From positions 214,501 through 278,500 of the forward strand of contig JAZAYU010000115.1 of assembly GCA_038501625.1 (NCBI GenBank): a stretch of DNA of 64,000 nt. Reading direction: 5' to 3'. This stretch comes from Corbicula japonica. Its lineage: Eukaryota; Mollusca; Bivalvia; Venerida; Cyrenidae. Under the pieces are notes generated by a model. The model had not been told where the DNA came from and ran no database searches. It saw only the letters and a list, made by a program, of their open reading frames with translations. Of this stretch, positions 20,665 through 32,178 are shown piece by piece. A program made the position numbers and the translations under genes. The number at the start of each line of letters is the position of its first letter. The stretch's first letter is position 1.

Positions 20665-21514
20665 TATTATGCTGCAAATATTTCATAATTTTGCATTTCA
20701 GTTATTTTACTTAAAGTTTGATAGAAAACAACTTATTATCATTTTTATGATGTGTCAAACTATTTGACACTTTGTTAATTTAATCAACGTTCTAAGAAAA
20801 TTGTAAATGCCACAAGCACTAGACACCTTAATTGTATTATCTGTATATCTTATCATAATCTTTTTGGCTTGACCAGCTAGAAATATCTTTGTCTCTTTGT
20901 GATTTAGAAGACTGGACTATTAAGTTGTAGATGTCAAAACATTTTGACAACTAATTGTTATGTCTATCTGAAACCATACTGTGTTTCCATAGCAATTAAT
21001 ATTATATAACTTTGTTAAAGATTATTATCATTAAGGTGCTAAAATGGTTTATCTTACATATTGATTATCTGTCACTGCAAATCATGTATTAGGCAGAAAT
21101 TAATGCAGGATTCTTTATGCAAATTAGATCACATGGGCCTTAAGCCCCGCCTTATCAAAGTTGTTGTTAAAAACTTAATTTCAAAGTGTCCAGCAGAATG
21201 GATTTACCTTCTAAACAATAAGCATCTACTGGACCTTCCAGCAGACTTTAACAAGAATTGGATTTTCCAACTTGACATTTAATTTACAGTGTGGATATTG
21301 CCAACTGACATTATTAATTATTTTAACAAATTTGGAACTACCAAACTATTGTATAAGATCTGTTCAACTTCAATCACTTGGACTTCCAGTGTATTTGACT
21401 TACATGTGTTATGTGTATGAAATTCATATACAAATAAAACTGTGGAACTTTTACAGAACATCTTCTTGAGTTAATTCCCCAACATTCAAGGAGTGTAAAT
21501 TCCGCTTCTTAATA
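20665..21514 (+). repeat. 3' LTR
   Basis: 850 bp, same as the 5' LTR with no mismatch that I could find; poly-A signal AATAAA at 21433-21438. It is followed by CTAC, the right copy of the target duplication, at 21515-21518. Confidence 0.92.
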
Positions 21515-22011
21515 CTACCCACAAACCAAGTTTGGTGTCAATAGGCCAAAGAAAACTCAAGCTATTGAGCAGAAACTGAATTTCTATTTTTAGCTACAGT
21601 GACCTTGAGCTTTAGCACAGGCGCCTGGGTAGCAATCTCAAGCTGCATCTTGATATTAGATACCAACACTAAGTTCGGCGTAAATATACCAAAGCAAACT
21701 CAAGTTATTGAGGGAAAACTGAATTTCTATTTTTAGCAACAGTGACCTTGACCTTGATCACAGATACCTGTGGCAATCCCAAGCTGTCTTTTGATATCAG
21801 CTACTCATATACTAAGTTTGGCATCCAGAGGTTAAAGCAAACTCAAGTTAATGAGGGTAAGCTGAATTTCTATACAATGTATTTAGCAAGTGACCTTGAC
21901 CTTTATCACAGACACCTGGGTAGCAATCTCAAGCTGCCTGTTGATATAAGCTACCCACAAACCAAGCTAAGCCTCAACAGGCAATTTGGCATCAACAGAT
22001 AGCATTCACAA

Positions 22012-22360
22012 AATACTTAACAAAAAATCTAAGTCAAAAAGGGGCAAAGCTTTTGCAAAACACAGTCAGGGGTTATGAAACTTGACCTGATAATTGGTAC
22101 TGTGATGTCAAACAATTATGTAAAGTTTCAAAGCTATACCTTGAATGGTAACTGAGAAAAACACAAATTTCACAAAAAAACTTAACAAAATTTCTAAGTG
22201 AAACAGGGGCATAACTTTGTCAAAATACAGTCAGGGATTATGAAACTTGTCCTGATAATTGGTATTGATATGTCAGACAACTATGTTAAGTTTCAAAGTT
22301 GTAACTTGAACGGTTATTGAGAAAAACACAACTTTCACAAAAAACTTCACAAAATGTTGA
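22012..22360. repeat. Two diverged tandem units of about 175 bp
   Basis: Each unit carries 'cagtcagggnttatgaaactt', 'cctgataattggtact/att' and 'tgagaaaaacacaa'. They form the right part of the 18224-22428 element. Confidence 0.8.
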
Positions 22361-22428
22361 CGCCCGCCTGCCCGCCCAATGACATACCACAATCTAATAA
22401 CCAGGATTTTTCTAAAGAAAACCTGGTT

Positions 22429-23269
22429 AAAAATCAATATTTTTTATGACAAATCAACTCCAGATTTTGAAACAAGAGTTTATGACATGTTTAATTATGT
22501 TTTGGTCATCCTCCTGTGGTCAGGTTTTAAAAAATTCAAAATTTGTCAAGTTTTACTATATCTGGTCTCAGAAAGGATATTTGACCGATTTACATTATAA
22601 AGAATCATTATAATCATTACATGTATATAATGTAGTTTTAACTGATTATTTTGTGATGGTATTTATACAGTGCTTTTAGAATATATTCTTATCAAGTAAA
22701 AAAATTAAAACAATAAATTTCCTTGTAATCAAAATGTAACGGTTAAAAATACCTCTAAAATAAGCATGACTTTCTGAAATTTTTAACAAGTTGCTGACAC
22801 ATTCTCACTTTTAAAAGAGTGAAATATGCACATCAGGTATGGCCATATCTAGAAGACAAAGCCTCCCCACACAGCCTAAAAGCTGAGAGAAAGCACTTAA
22901 TGTACAATCTCCAATTGAAAGTGAAATTTTGCAAACATTATTTAAACACTGAAAATAAATAGTGTATCCTCAGAACCAATACAATGTATGTCAAGCTATT
23001 ACACATAATCATTTTTTGTTAATAAGAAAAGTTACCCTGAAAACAACATTATATTATGCAGGTCATACTTCATTTAAGGTTGGATAAGTTGGAAATACAA
23101 AATTTGTTCTTCATGGGTAACACAAATGCGATCATGCACATATGCATGCATGTACCAGCAAACACATGCATATTCTTCAAAAATATATCTAATGGATTAT
23201 GAACCATTCATTTCAACAAACAAATGCTCCTCCTGTTACTCATTTTATACAGTACTGGCATGATTTATG
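22429..23269. other. No recognisable feature
   Basis: AT-rich; no gene or clear repeat. Confidence 0.4.
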
Positions 23270-23365
23270 CCCAAGGTTATAAAACTGAGACCAGTCGCCA
23301 TTTCAGCCAATCAGATGCTTGAGATTTGAGACTGGTTTTCATACTCAGTTTTATAACCTTCAGCC
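23270..23365. repeat. P2 palindromic element, left arm shortened
   Basis: AGGTTATAAAACTGAGACCAG runs directly into the right arm (CGCCATTTCAGCCAATCAGA) and closes with the inverse CTCAGTTTTATAACCTT. Part of the left arm is deleted. Confidence 0.75.
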
Positions 23366-24111
23366 TTAAACTAAGATCATTCTTAGTAAAGGTTTGGTTT
23401 TCACAAAGAATGCTGATGTGGTCCTAGTTCACAATATCACAAGTCAGATCTAACAAAAATTGTAGATCAGATGATGGCCAAACAAACACCATATATAAGC
23501 AATTGTGGGTTTTTAAAAAAAACTATTTTTAGAAACAGTAAGAAAGCATGATTCTTAACGCTTTCAGTAAGGTCACAAAATGACCAGAAGATGTCATTAC
23601 AGTGGAAATGAATGTGATACCACATAAAACATACATATCCTAAGATAAATATGTTTATAAGTAACTTGGGTGTTGACACTTTCTAAGTTTTAAAACACTG
23701 TGTTTCTTATATACATGATATTACATTCAGAACGCTTTGACAATTACAGGTATCATCTTTTGCTATTTTGTAGGTGACAATCTGATTGGTTTGAAAGGTT
23801 GTTGATAAAAGCACATTTTAGTTAAACCCCTATCACACTAAGGCCATAGTCTTATAGTGATTCCATGGCATCAAAGAATGATGAGGTTTGGAAGTTTGTT
23901 GATAAAAGCACATTCTAGGGCCATATTCTAACGGCGTCAAAGAACACCGAGGTGTGTGCAATACAATCGCAAGCATCCCTGCAGCAACGCAGTGGCATCA
24001 CCAGTAAACATGTTGGGATTGTCTAGAAGAATGCCAAATGACAGCACACACTTTGAGCATGCACAGAACAACACTGTCGCTCAGCGTTTTGAAAAAAGTC
24101 CAGTGGCATGG
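23366..24111. other. Sparse region with an old inverted-repeat end
   Basis: Near 23823-23850 a phrase 'ttaaacccctatcacactaagg' resembles the left end of the 55504 element, with later text such as 'gcagcaacgcagtggcatcac' also in that style. No matching right end was found, so it is probably a truncated relative. Confidence 0.4.
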
Positions 24112-24177
24112 GCTAAGTGTAGATCCAGATCAGCCGGCACATATGTAATGGCATATATAGAGAGGAAAGGGTTTTAA
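24112..24177. repeat. P1 palindromic element, deletion copy
   Basis: AGTGTAGATCCAGATCAGCC joins directly to a right end reading 'tatatagagaggaaagggtttt', with both hairpin partners deleted. Confidence 0.65.
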
Positions 24178-24612
24178 TTATGATTGGGACATGTAATGAT
24201 TTGCAAATCTAATTGGAATGTGATGTCATCACAGAAAGCAGTCATCTAGGAGAACTTATTACACATTAATTTAAAACAAATAAGTTTAACTTAACTAATT
24301 GGGGTTTGAAGAATTTTGTCCAATCCAAAAGAAATAAAAAAATAAAGTGCTTAAATTCAAACGGATATTTAAATATTACATCTCCATGACTATGTGTGTT
24401 ATAGTCAGTACTGTTAATTCTTCTAAATTTTGACCTCATAATAAAGTTGATAAATAAAGTGGCTAATGTACAAATCTTATGCAAATATAAAAGCTTTACC
24501 TTTAAGAGCTGGAAACTCGGTGTCTTTGTTAAACGATAACATGTTTAACTATTTATCTAACCATAACTAAATGAAACAAATCAGAAATTGTTTGACTGAA
24601 TATGAAATTCAC

Positions 24613-24634
24613 CAGCCTCCTCAGCAGTAGCCAT
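24613..24634 (-). CDS. Weak candidate first coding exon on minus strand
   Basis: On the minus strand an ATG at 24634-24632 in a good context (CAAAATGG) opens a short acidic peptide (MATAEEA). It is followed by a possible donor GTGAAT after 22 coding bases. Without splicing the frame stops after 17 codons. No downstream exon has been found to the left, so this is only a lead. A chance ATG is equally possible. Confidence 0.15.
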
Positions 24635-24639
24635 TTTGA

Positions 24640-25023
24640 ACAGTCACATGATCAAAATACCGCTGACCTTTTACCTTCAAAAGTAGTACTTTATTTACAT
24701 ACAATCAATGCATGCTTCAAATAGCAATGCGACATACTGGCTTTAGAATTCGGGCTCATATTAATATAAGTTCTGTCGTTAGGACGTTGCAGTGAGAATA
24801 TTTTACAGTGTCATTCACGATTTACCTGAAAATCTATTTTATCATATGGAACTATTTTCTTTCGCAATATCTAAAGTAAGTTGTAGTCAGGCGCCTTCAT
24901 TGACGTGAATACTCGCTCTCCTAGCTAGCACGTTTAGATTATTTATTTTTCCTTTGGCTGTCACTTTGTGTATGTGATATTTGCCTGCTCATATTTTATC
25001 CAGATCCCTTGCTAGAATCCCAG
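24640..25023. promoter_or_regulatory. Candidate promoter and 5' untranslated exon
   Basis: This stretch is less AT-rich and has more CpG (for example near 24776, 24815, 24892, 24902, 24914) than its surroundings. On the plus strand it ends with a good splice donor, CCCAG then GTATGT, at 25024. A second donor-like CTG|GTAAGTC occurs at 26156. Together with the minus-strand ATG at 24634 this could be a bidirectional promoter region. The case rests on composition and splice consensus only. Confidence 0.2.
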
Positions 25024-27094
25024 GTATGTTATTCACTTTACCATTGTAGCTTGTCACCTTTCTCTACTTAACTTATTCTTTTTTCATTATCATTTTCACG
25101 CATTTGCCTTGTGTTGCGGCGCTTTGCCACTTCAAGTCTGATAGGATGTTTTTGTACTGAAAACTATTGGTATTATTATTTATATTTTATTTATTAAATT
25201 TCAGAAGATGAATGGAATCTTAGAATTCCTTGCATTCATTACTGATTACATGAAATGTATTATGATGCTTTAATTGGCAATTAATTGATTTTTTTTTAAT
25301 TTTAATTAATTGATAAAAAGTAATCACTTAGAGATATGAATGTACTTTATTAGAGGATTTGTATTACAATTTCTAGCTTTCATCGTTGCAATTCTGACAT
25401 TACTACACTTTTTGTGGTTTAAAGCTTTTATAATTTACAGTCATTCAAATTTAAAATTTGAATACCTTGATTATGGTATTTATTTAATGTTCATTGATCA
25501 ATTCTAAAAATTAAAAAAAAATATTAAAGTAATGTAAACAAAGGAGTGCCTTGTCAAAATTGCAAATTGAGTAATAGTCTTGTGCATGCCTTCAGTAGAA
25601 TTTAAATGTTCAACTGCGTACATAACTGTCTACCCATTGTCATCTTTCATCATTGTCCGCTTACATAAATCCCTATTACCGCACACCTGTGATTTTATAT
25701 AGTGAAACTTCCCATTACAGTTAAAACCTTTATGCTTTGGGTAATGACCTTTGTCCGTAGATCTTCCTGTTGTCATATATTCCCATAATTATTGATTTGA
25801 CCACCCTGACACAAACCTAGCCGCATTCCTTCCCAGTATACACCTTCCTCGTATCCCTACCCACAAGCTGGAGACGGGTAAATCTTAAGTATTGTGATGT
25901 GTTTGAAAATACCAATATACGGATCAGGATTTACTTCGTGGATTCATGGATAATAGTATTACAATGGATCAGCACAACGTGAAACGGACAAAGTGGATGA
26001 CAGTATAATCGGTATATCGTTGTGATTAAATAGTTTGTTACTATAGAAATGTTCAAAAGCCTTGTGAATTGACATGTACCAAGACTTGATGATTTTAAAC
26101 GTCAAATAATAGAAGAAGATCTATTGTTGTGTCGTTTCTCATTTAAATTTCTCTGGTAAGTCATTTATTGAACAAAGCAACAGTGGGAAAAAGGAGACAG
26201 AAATGATACATAATGATTTGGATGTCTGAATATACAGAGGCAAATCGAACAATATCAGCTGGTAATGACAGAAATAGCATGTGACATATTGATGGAGTGA
26301 ACACAGCAGCTGCATACAGAATGAATAGGAGAAAACTCAACTCACATTGTACATTGAAGTGTATTTACTTTGTAAATGTGCTTGATATATGTTTTATGAG
26401 TTATAAGCTTCATTAACTTTAGTAGAGATGAAATTGTCTCAAGAATGACAATACACCAATCAAAATTTGCTGGGGATTTTTTTTCATATTGCACCTACTT
26501 TTCAAATGCATAATCCTTATCTTTAACCCTTTATTAAAAGAACAGCTTTTGAAACATTGCCTCAAAAATTGTAGACCCTGATCAGGCCATGCATCTTTTC
26601 AGTCTGATGGGGTCTACAGTTTTTGTTATTTAAGGTAATACATTTTTGTAAGTTACCCCATGACATGTGTGAAATCGAAAGAAAGTCCTTGAACTTGGGG
26701 TGAATTTTTTTCTTGATGCTTCAAAATCAACAAATTATTAGACTTTTTTAATATTATGAAACATACTATTCAAATTTGTCAAAAGTAAGTTATCCCTTTC
26801 ATATTTTGAGAAGTGTATTTGCGATGATGAAAATGTGTTGCTTTTAAAAGCAAACCATTAGTTAATGAGAATTGAATACAGAGTATTGTTATGTGGCAAC
26901 TCCAGGGGCCTTTGATATGTCTGTGTTTTCTTGTATTTCTTAGTGTCAGAAATCAGAAAAATCTCAGATTACTGTGGTTTGTATTTACCTTTGATTGTTT
27001 TTGAAAAAAAAAAGAAACAGATGTAATTTTAATGGGCAATAATATGCAGGAGAGAAAAGTTGCTTTCTGTTAATGTTGCAGAACAATACCATTG
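25024..27094. other. Mostly featureless, possible first intron
   Basis: No recognisable coding exon. A small inverted phrase around 26567-26628 (TGTAGACCCTGATCAGGCC ... GATGGGGTCTACA) resembles P1-type hairpins but differs in sequence. An untranslated exon could lie at about 25860-26155, before the GTAAGT donor at 26156; I cannot confirm it. Confidence 0.3.
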
Positions 27095-27214
27095 ACCGTT
27101 TACTCCATATATACACCTTTTGCTTATTCGAACAGTGTAGATTCAGATCAGCCGTCATCTCCGTGCCATCTGATCTGGATCTGCAGTGTCCACTTTTTGA
27201 TTCATTAAGTAAAA
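27095..27214. repeat. P1 palindromic element, first half
   Basis: ACCGTTTACTCCATATATAC, then the first hairpin (AGTGTAGATTCAGATCAGCC and its partner), ending in the central loop 'tttttgattcattaag'. Confidence 0.75.
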
Positions 27215-27520
27215 GTTAAACATGACAACAACCAAATGTATACACTTTTAAAGCAATAGGTTCTGAATCATAGTAATTATTTAAGCAAAAAATTGAGTTT
27301 TGTTTTCTCAGGATTGGTAATTAAAGGCTGTTATGGCCATGTAATATAATACTGGCAAATGTCTCCAACTTTTGCAATCAAATTTTCTCAAAAGCCACTC
27401 TCCAACCATAGTCATGTACTAACATTGTCAGCTAATATTGCCAGTGTTTAAGCATTGGTATGGAGTCCAGAAATGTAATTTGTATGATTTTTTTTATTAC
27501 ATAAATTATTGTTCTTGCAG

Positions 27521-27605
27521 TATGTTTGATTTATTCTTGGTGTTATCAAGCAGGCATTACTGTAACAAAGGTACAGCTGTGTGCATGGCTGGAAAACCTG
27601 GTACT
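27521..27605 (+). CDS. Weak candidate small host exon
   Basis: A pyrimidine-rich acceptor (TTGTTCTTGCAG, ending 27520) and a strong donor (ACT then GTAAGTATG, 27606) bracket 85 bases. They are open in one frame and encode a short Cys-containing piece (HYCNKGTAVCMAGKPGT). An alternative acceptor lies at about 27554. Coding and splicing signals agree, but no neighbouring exon or protein family was recognised. Confidence 0.2.
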
Positions 27606-28102
27606 GTAAGTATGTTTGATGTCATATCTGAAACATTGGTTATATGTTGCAAGTTGGGGTTTACTGAGGAAACAGCCAAAGGTTAACCTGCTTTAATGTA
27701 CTCCAGGAATCTGCCTTTATCACTGCTTCAAACACATGGTCTCAGAAATTTTATCAAGATAAATTGACATAAAAGAATTTTCAAGAAGATTAAGGGATAC
27801 AGAATCAATCAGTTTTCTTTTATTACAATATTTATATACCATATTCTTTTTATTGATAAGTCATGTCTCTTTTTCATTTTTGTCTCTTTTCATTTTTTTA
27901 ATGAAAATCAATAGTAAGTCTAAGATAATGAATTATACCTTGAACTAGGATTTAGTGGTAGGGGAGATATTAAATTTCTCGTGAAGATATGCAGATCTGC
28001 ACATTATTTCTGTTACTTCAAAAATCCCATCAGGAAAACAAATTTGATTTCAACAAACATAATCAGACAAAAAGAATGGTTTGTGAATTAAGCTCTTCTT
28101 TA
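27606..28102. other. No recognisable feature
   Basis: AT-rich sequence following the candidate exon; nothing supports a gene or repeat. Confidence 0.4.
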
Positions 28103-28338
28103 ACCATTAACTCCATATAAATATACACATTTGATAGCGTGTGCGACCAATTTAGATCCAGATCAGCCAGCAAATCCATGCTTCTGATCTGGATCTGCAC
28201 TTGTTGCACCTTGGTTAGGAATAACATAATGAATCTTAAAGTGAACACTAGATCCTGGTCAGATGGCAAGGATGTGCCAGTTAATCTTGATCTACACTGT
28301 TCACCCATGCAATAAAGGTGTATCTATTGAGTAAAGGG
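28103..28338. repeat. P1 palindromic element, full length
   Basis: TTAA (28099) precedes CCATTAACTCC, and both hairpins are present (TTTAGATCCAGATCAGCC; CACTAGATCCTGGTCAG). It ends GAGTAAAGGG at 28338. An 81-codon minus-strand frame across it is an artefact of the repeat. Confidence 0.8.
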
Positions 28339-29270
28339 TTCAACAAAGAATTAGATTTGTTTTTCCAATTTTCTGAGTTGAATGCTGTCCTAATTGCTGT
28401 TAGGTTTTATACATTGTAAGTTAGCCTACTAGCCTTGTTGTTCTTGTAATTTGTAACAGATTGGACAGGAATTTCTATTACATAATTTTAATGATGAACT
28501 TAATATACCTGCCAGTATATACATGTTCAAATGTAATTGTAACTAAATCATGGACAAGCACCCCATGCCACTTTGCCATCCCCTACAGCCATTTAGATTT
28601 GTTTGGATAGGATTTGTGATCTTATCAAGTGGAAAGGTATTTTAAAGCTTATGTTTTCATTTAGTTAAAGAGAAAACAGAAGATACTTTTACACTAAGGA
28701 GGTAGGCAATTATGATGTGTTTATAAACCTAACCTTTGAATGAAGGCTTGGATCCCAATGTTTTCTGATTTATACTTTGATTATTTTCAGAATGTTTTAT
28801 TGTTTTCATATGTTTTTCCTGTACTTTCCACAATTACAAAGAAATAAGCGATACCATCTTCTTCCACTTAAGTGCCCCCTCCTTGAGAAAAAATGCCAAC
28901 AACACCTTAAAAAAAGGAAAAACCAACCAAAGAAATTTTCAAACTCATAAACATAAATAATTAAATTATATGTAATCCTATGATGATTTACTCTAAATAG
29001 CTTGGAACTATAGAAAATCAGGTCAGAATATCAAGTCAGAGCACTATACATAATCACAATCACTGAGCATGTAAAAAGGAGATTCTATCTGTTAATTTCG
29101 CTTCCTGCTATATTTCACTGCCCAGTGTCAGAGAGGATTATTTATCCCCAACATTAGAAATAGCTAGGTAATTTTCAAAAAATTGTTTGAAAGCATCACC
29201 TGCATTTTAAACTAACAGCTGTCTGCTGAAAGATTTATCAAAACTTGGGTTAGCAATTGATGGATAGTAA
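28339..29270. other. No recognisable feature
   Basis: AT-rich; no gene or named repeat seen. Confidence 0.4.
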
Positions 29271-29621
29271 CAGGGCTTTTTCAGCTAGTCTCACAGGGCC
29301 GATAATGGGCCCCATTCCCAATGCCAAATAGGGACCATTTTTCCCAATTTCAAGAAAAAAATTCCCAACTTCAAGAAAAAAATTCCCATTTCAAAAGAAA
29401 TAAATTATTTTGCCTATGAAATAGAAACAAACAAGAGAATCTATGTAATCAATGGTCTTTTCAAATTACAAAATTAGTTTGTTTGCTTTTGATCAGTGAT
29501 CTGTTAAACCTACAGTGCTTGAATCTATGTATGCAACCTGTTTAAAACCACTATATACCATGTAAAAAAATTCCCAATTTGAACAGGGGCCTTTTTCCCA
29601 AATACCCCTGAAAAAGCCCTG
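29271..29621. mobile_element. Short DNA transposon with perfect 14-bp TIRs
   Basis: CAGGGCTTTTTCAG (29271-29284) is matched exactly by its inverse at 29608-29621. AGTAA lies directly before (29266-29270) and after (29622-29626), a 5-bp duplication. CAGGG/CCCTG ends are common in hAT elements, but those normally duplicate 8 bp, so the class is left open. The interior repeats 'ttcccaatttcaag' and 'aaaaaaattccca'. No protein is encoded. Confidence 0.85.
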
Positions 29622-29673
29622 AGTAAATATAAATATTTCTTAATCTTCTATGTCAAAATATGTGCATCTTTAA

Positions 29674-29895
29674 TCCTTTATTCCTTATGGAATGTTGTTG
29701 TTATCCCATCACAGTTTAGATCCAGAACAGCCAGCAAAACAATGTCATCTGATCAGGATCTACACTGTTGGCTTTTGATTAATTTGGTTTTCTGACCAAG
29801 AAGTGATCACAGTACATTCAGAACAGATGTGACAGCTGATCTGGATCTACACTGGTTTCACACTGTGATAAATCTAATGCATCTATGGAGTAGAG
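29674..29895. repeat. P1 palindromic element, full length
   Basis: TTAA-TCCTTTATTCC opens the copy. It has GTTTAGATCCAGAACAGCC and GCTGATCTGGATCTACACTG in its arms and ends GAGTAGAG-TTAA. Confidence 0.8.
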
Positions 29896-31171
29896 TTAAA
29901 GAAACTGGTAGGCTTGTCAACTTTCTATTCTCTATTATTTTATCAGCTGATAAAAAAAAGTTCTTTGGCAAAATGCATCATTTATCAACAACTACTCAAA
30001 TTTTGTCATAATGTTTTTATTGTACAGTAAGAACGTAAAATATTATTTCATGATAATGTTTGTTTAATCATGACAAATTTTGAAAATAGTTTAAATGATC
30101 ATTAGCAGTGACAAGATCAGTGATCTGTATCATGAGAAGTTTGATGGGCATGTCTGAAAATCTAAATTATTTGGTATGCGATTGGTTATCTTTTTATTGG
30201 CTCATTAAATTGGAAATAATTGATAAATTATTGTATGTTACAAAGGTAGTACAACTGGAAGTTATGTAATGACGTAAGTAGGGTGAAAAATCTGCTAGAC
30301 TTTTCCCAGAAAAAAGATTTATTCATAAATAATAACTTCCTAGGGAGCAGCTGTTGTAGCTCATTTGTAAGTTCTGTATGATCTTGCAGTAAGATGCCAG
30401 TCATCTCTAGGTGATGCTTGATTTACTTCTCCAAGTGTTTTAATATCTCAGAACAATGTTCTAATTGATGTATTTATAGACATTCAAAATTTCCCCTTTA
30501 ATGTTTTAGAATTTGTGTATTTAAGCCTTAATACTAATACAGCCATTTGTGTGTTTTTGAGCTAAATTTGTTAAGTGCTATTTACATTGGGGTTTGGCAT
30601 GCAATTTGGTTGTGGTATATGTTTACGAATTTGTAAGTGGAAGATTTCGCTTCTTCGCCCCCAGACTGTTCATATTTTACACATTGACACTACCTACACA
30701 TTCATATTGTCTGGAAAAGTCATTATCAGTGCTTACTCAAAATACAAGAACGGTCATATATCTGGCTGGCAGTAATATTCTCACAGCTTGCCCGGAAATT
30801 GTAAGAGTTGTTACACAAAAAAAACACGGCAACTCTTTGTCCACGGATCCATTAATGCACATTATTTGGTTCCTTGACTATGAAATTGATTCCAAATTGA
30901 TTTCTGTTTTGCCTTTCAAAACATGGGAATTTCTTTGAAATCTTTACCACTAAAAGCTGTCTGTGTAATCAATAAGAATGAAAAGTGAAATCTTTACATA
31001 GATTGGTTTTTGACATTCTGTTTTGTTGGTATAAAAGATCTATTATCCAGATGTGCCATTACTGCTCAAGTGGAATGGTGAACATTAAACTCAACAAGTC
31101 ATCATGAGGGCAGTTCAAAGTTCAAGACTGTTACTGTCAACACTTGTGATTTTCATATGTGTTATAACTAA
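29896..31171. other. No recognisable feature
   Basis: Overlapping open frames of 66 and 114 codons at 30575-30938 have no recognised domain and no supporting splice context. I do not call them genes. Confidence 0.35.
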
Positions 31172-31400
31172 GACTTTACTCTATTGGATATAGCTGTTAT
31201 CCGATGGGGGAATAGTGTAGATCCACATCTATGCTGTCTGATTAGGATCTGAACAGTTACTCTTTGCTTTTGATTCATTAGGTTGTTTCTGACTAGGAAG
31301 CAACCAGTGAAGATCCAGATCAGATGGCACTGATATGCCAGATGATCTGGATCTACATTGGTTGCACACAAAACAAAATCCATATATTTGGAATAAAGGG
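31172..31400. repeat. P1 palindromic element, full length, diverged
   Basis: Starts ACTTTACTCTATTGG, contains AGTGTAGATCCACATC and GATGATCTGGATCTACATTG, and ends GGAATAAAGGGTTAG. Two minus-strand frames over it are artefacts. Confidence 0.75.
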
Positions 31401-32054
31401 TTAGTACACATAGAAATGCAAAATAATAAAAGATCCCACGGGTGACGTTGAAGTCAATATATGTTTCAAGGGCCAACCTTAATTATTTGTTTGTTTGCAG
31501 TTTGACCACATTTTCAAATTGGCCTGACTTGTTTACTTAACCTTGTGGATCTTTATTTTATTCAATATATCGGTAAAACTAAAAAATACCTACCCACCCT
31601 GAATAGGCTGCAGGATAATTATTGTAACTACATGCATTGTTTTTAAGGGACAAGTCCTTAATCAATCACAAAAAAAACATTAAACAGGGTATCTTGCTGA
31701 CAGACAAATTTTAGACACTCATGAGTTGTATATAGTGTCTTCTTACACAAAAAGTTTATTTAAAGTGCTCTTAAGCAGTGTTAGATAATTGTTGCATTGC
31801 TTTTAACGTTGATGATTGATTCAGTGTCTTGTTTGACTATTAATATGATACAGTCAATATTGACTCCCACTAGCGGTTTGAAGGTTTTTTCTGTGACCTG
31901 GTGTGTACATGTGATACTGTACTGTTGACATTGGTCATTGATTGTTTATTGATTGTAGGGAACAGCTTGACTAGGAGCAGTCTGCTGTCGATATGTAAAC
32001 TCATTACAGGTCACCTGTTCCATGCCATGTAAACAGTCTGTCTCCAGGGTCGAA
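31401..32054. other. No recognisable feature
   Basis: Nothing supports a gene; 'ccatgccatgtaaacagtctgtc' here and 'catgccatgtaggcagtaac' at about 32341 suggest a faint dispersed duplicate. Confidence 0.35.
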
Positions 32055-32178
32055 GATCAGAAAACTAAATCTTGAGACCAGTCTCAAATCTCAAGGATCT
32101 CAAGCAAATGGTCACCATTTCAGCCAATCAGATACTTGAGATTTGAGACTGGTCTTCAATCTTAGTTTTAGCATCTTT
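32055..32178. repeat. P2 palindromic element
   Basis: Arms TTGAGACCAGTCTCAAATCT and its inverse, with AACTAAATC/... TTAGTTTTA ends; a short deletion removes part of the left CCAAT-like stretch. Confidence 0.75.

Larger units (their letters stand above)
18513..21514 (+). mobile_element. Young LTR retroelement with gag-like ORF and no pol
   Basis: Two 850-bp direct repeats bound a 1302-bp interior. The LTRs begin TATTATGCTG and end CTTCTTAATA, so the termini form a short inverted TATTA/TAATA instead of the usual TG/CA. I find no difference between the two copies by eye. A 4-bp CTAC duplication flanks the insertion. The interior has a primer-binding-site candidate 2 bases after the 5' LTR, one ORF of 344 codons, and a purine tract before the 3' LTR. 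Protease, reverse transcriptase, RNase H and integrase are absent, and the interior is too short to hold them. It would need a partner element for enzymes, like the 'terminal repeat with GAG' (TR-GAG) elements described in plants. Confidence 0.9.
18224..22428. mobile_element. Older element with 12-bp TIRs, host of the LTR insertion
   Basis: AACCAGGTTTTC at 18224-18235 is matched by its exact inverse GAAAACCTGGTT at 22417-22428. The interior consists of diverged units of about 130 bp ('cagtgaccttga...', 'cacctgggta', 'agctacccac', 'ttctatttttagc') at 18295-18512 and 21515-22000. Two units of about 175 bp ('ggggcaaagc/ggggcataac', 'tcagggattatgaaacttg') follow at 22012-22360, and a GC-rich phrase GACGCCCGCCTGCCCGCCC lies near the right end. 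Without the LTR insertion it would be about 1.2 kb. No protein was recognised; the class is unknown. Confidence 0.65.

Noticed and set aside
30575..30938. Overlapping 66- and 114-codon frames as a host gene
   Set aside because: Two frames overlap on the same strand, neither has a recognisable domain or splice context.
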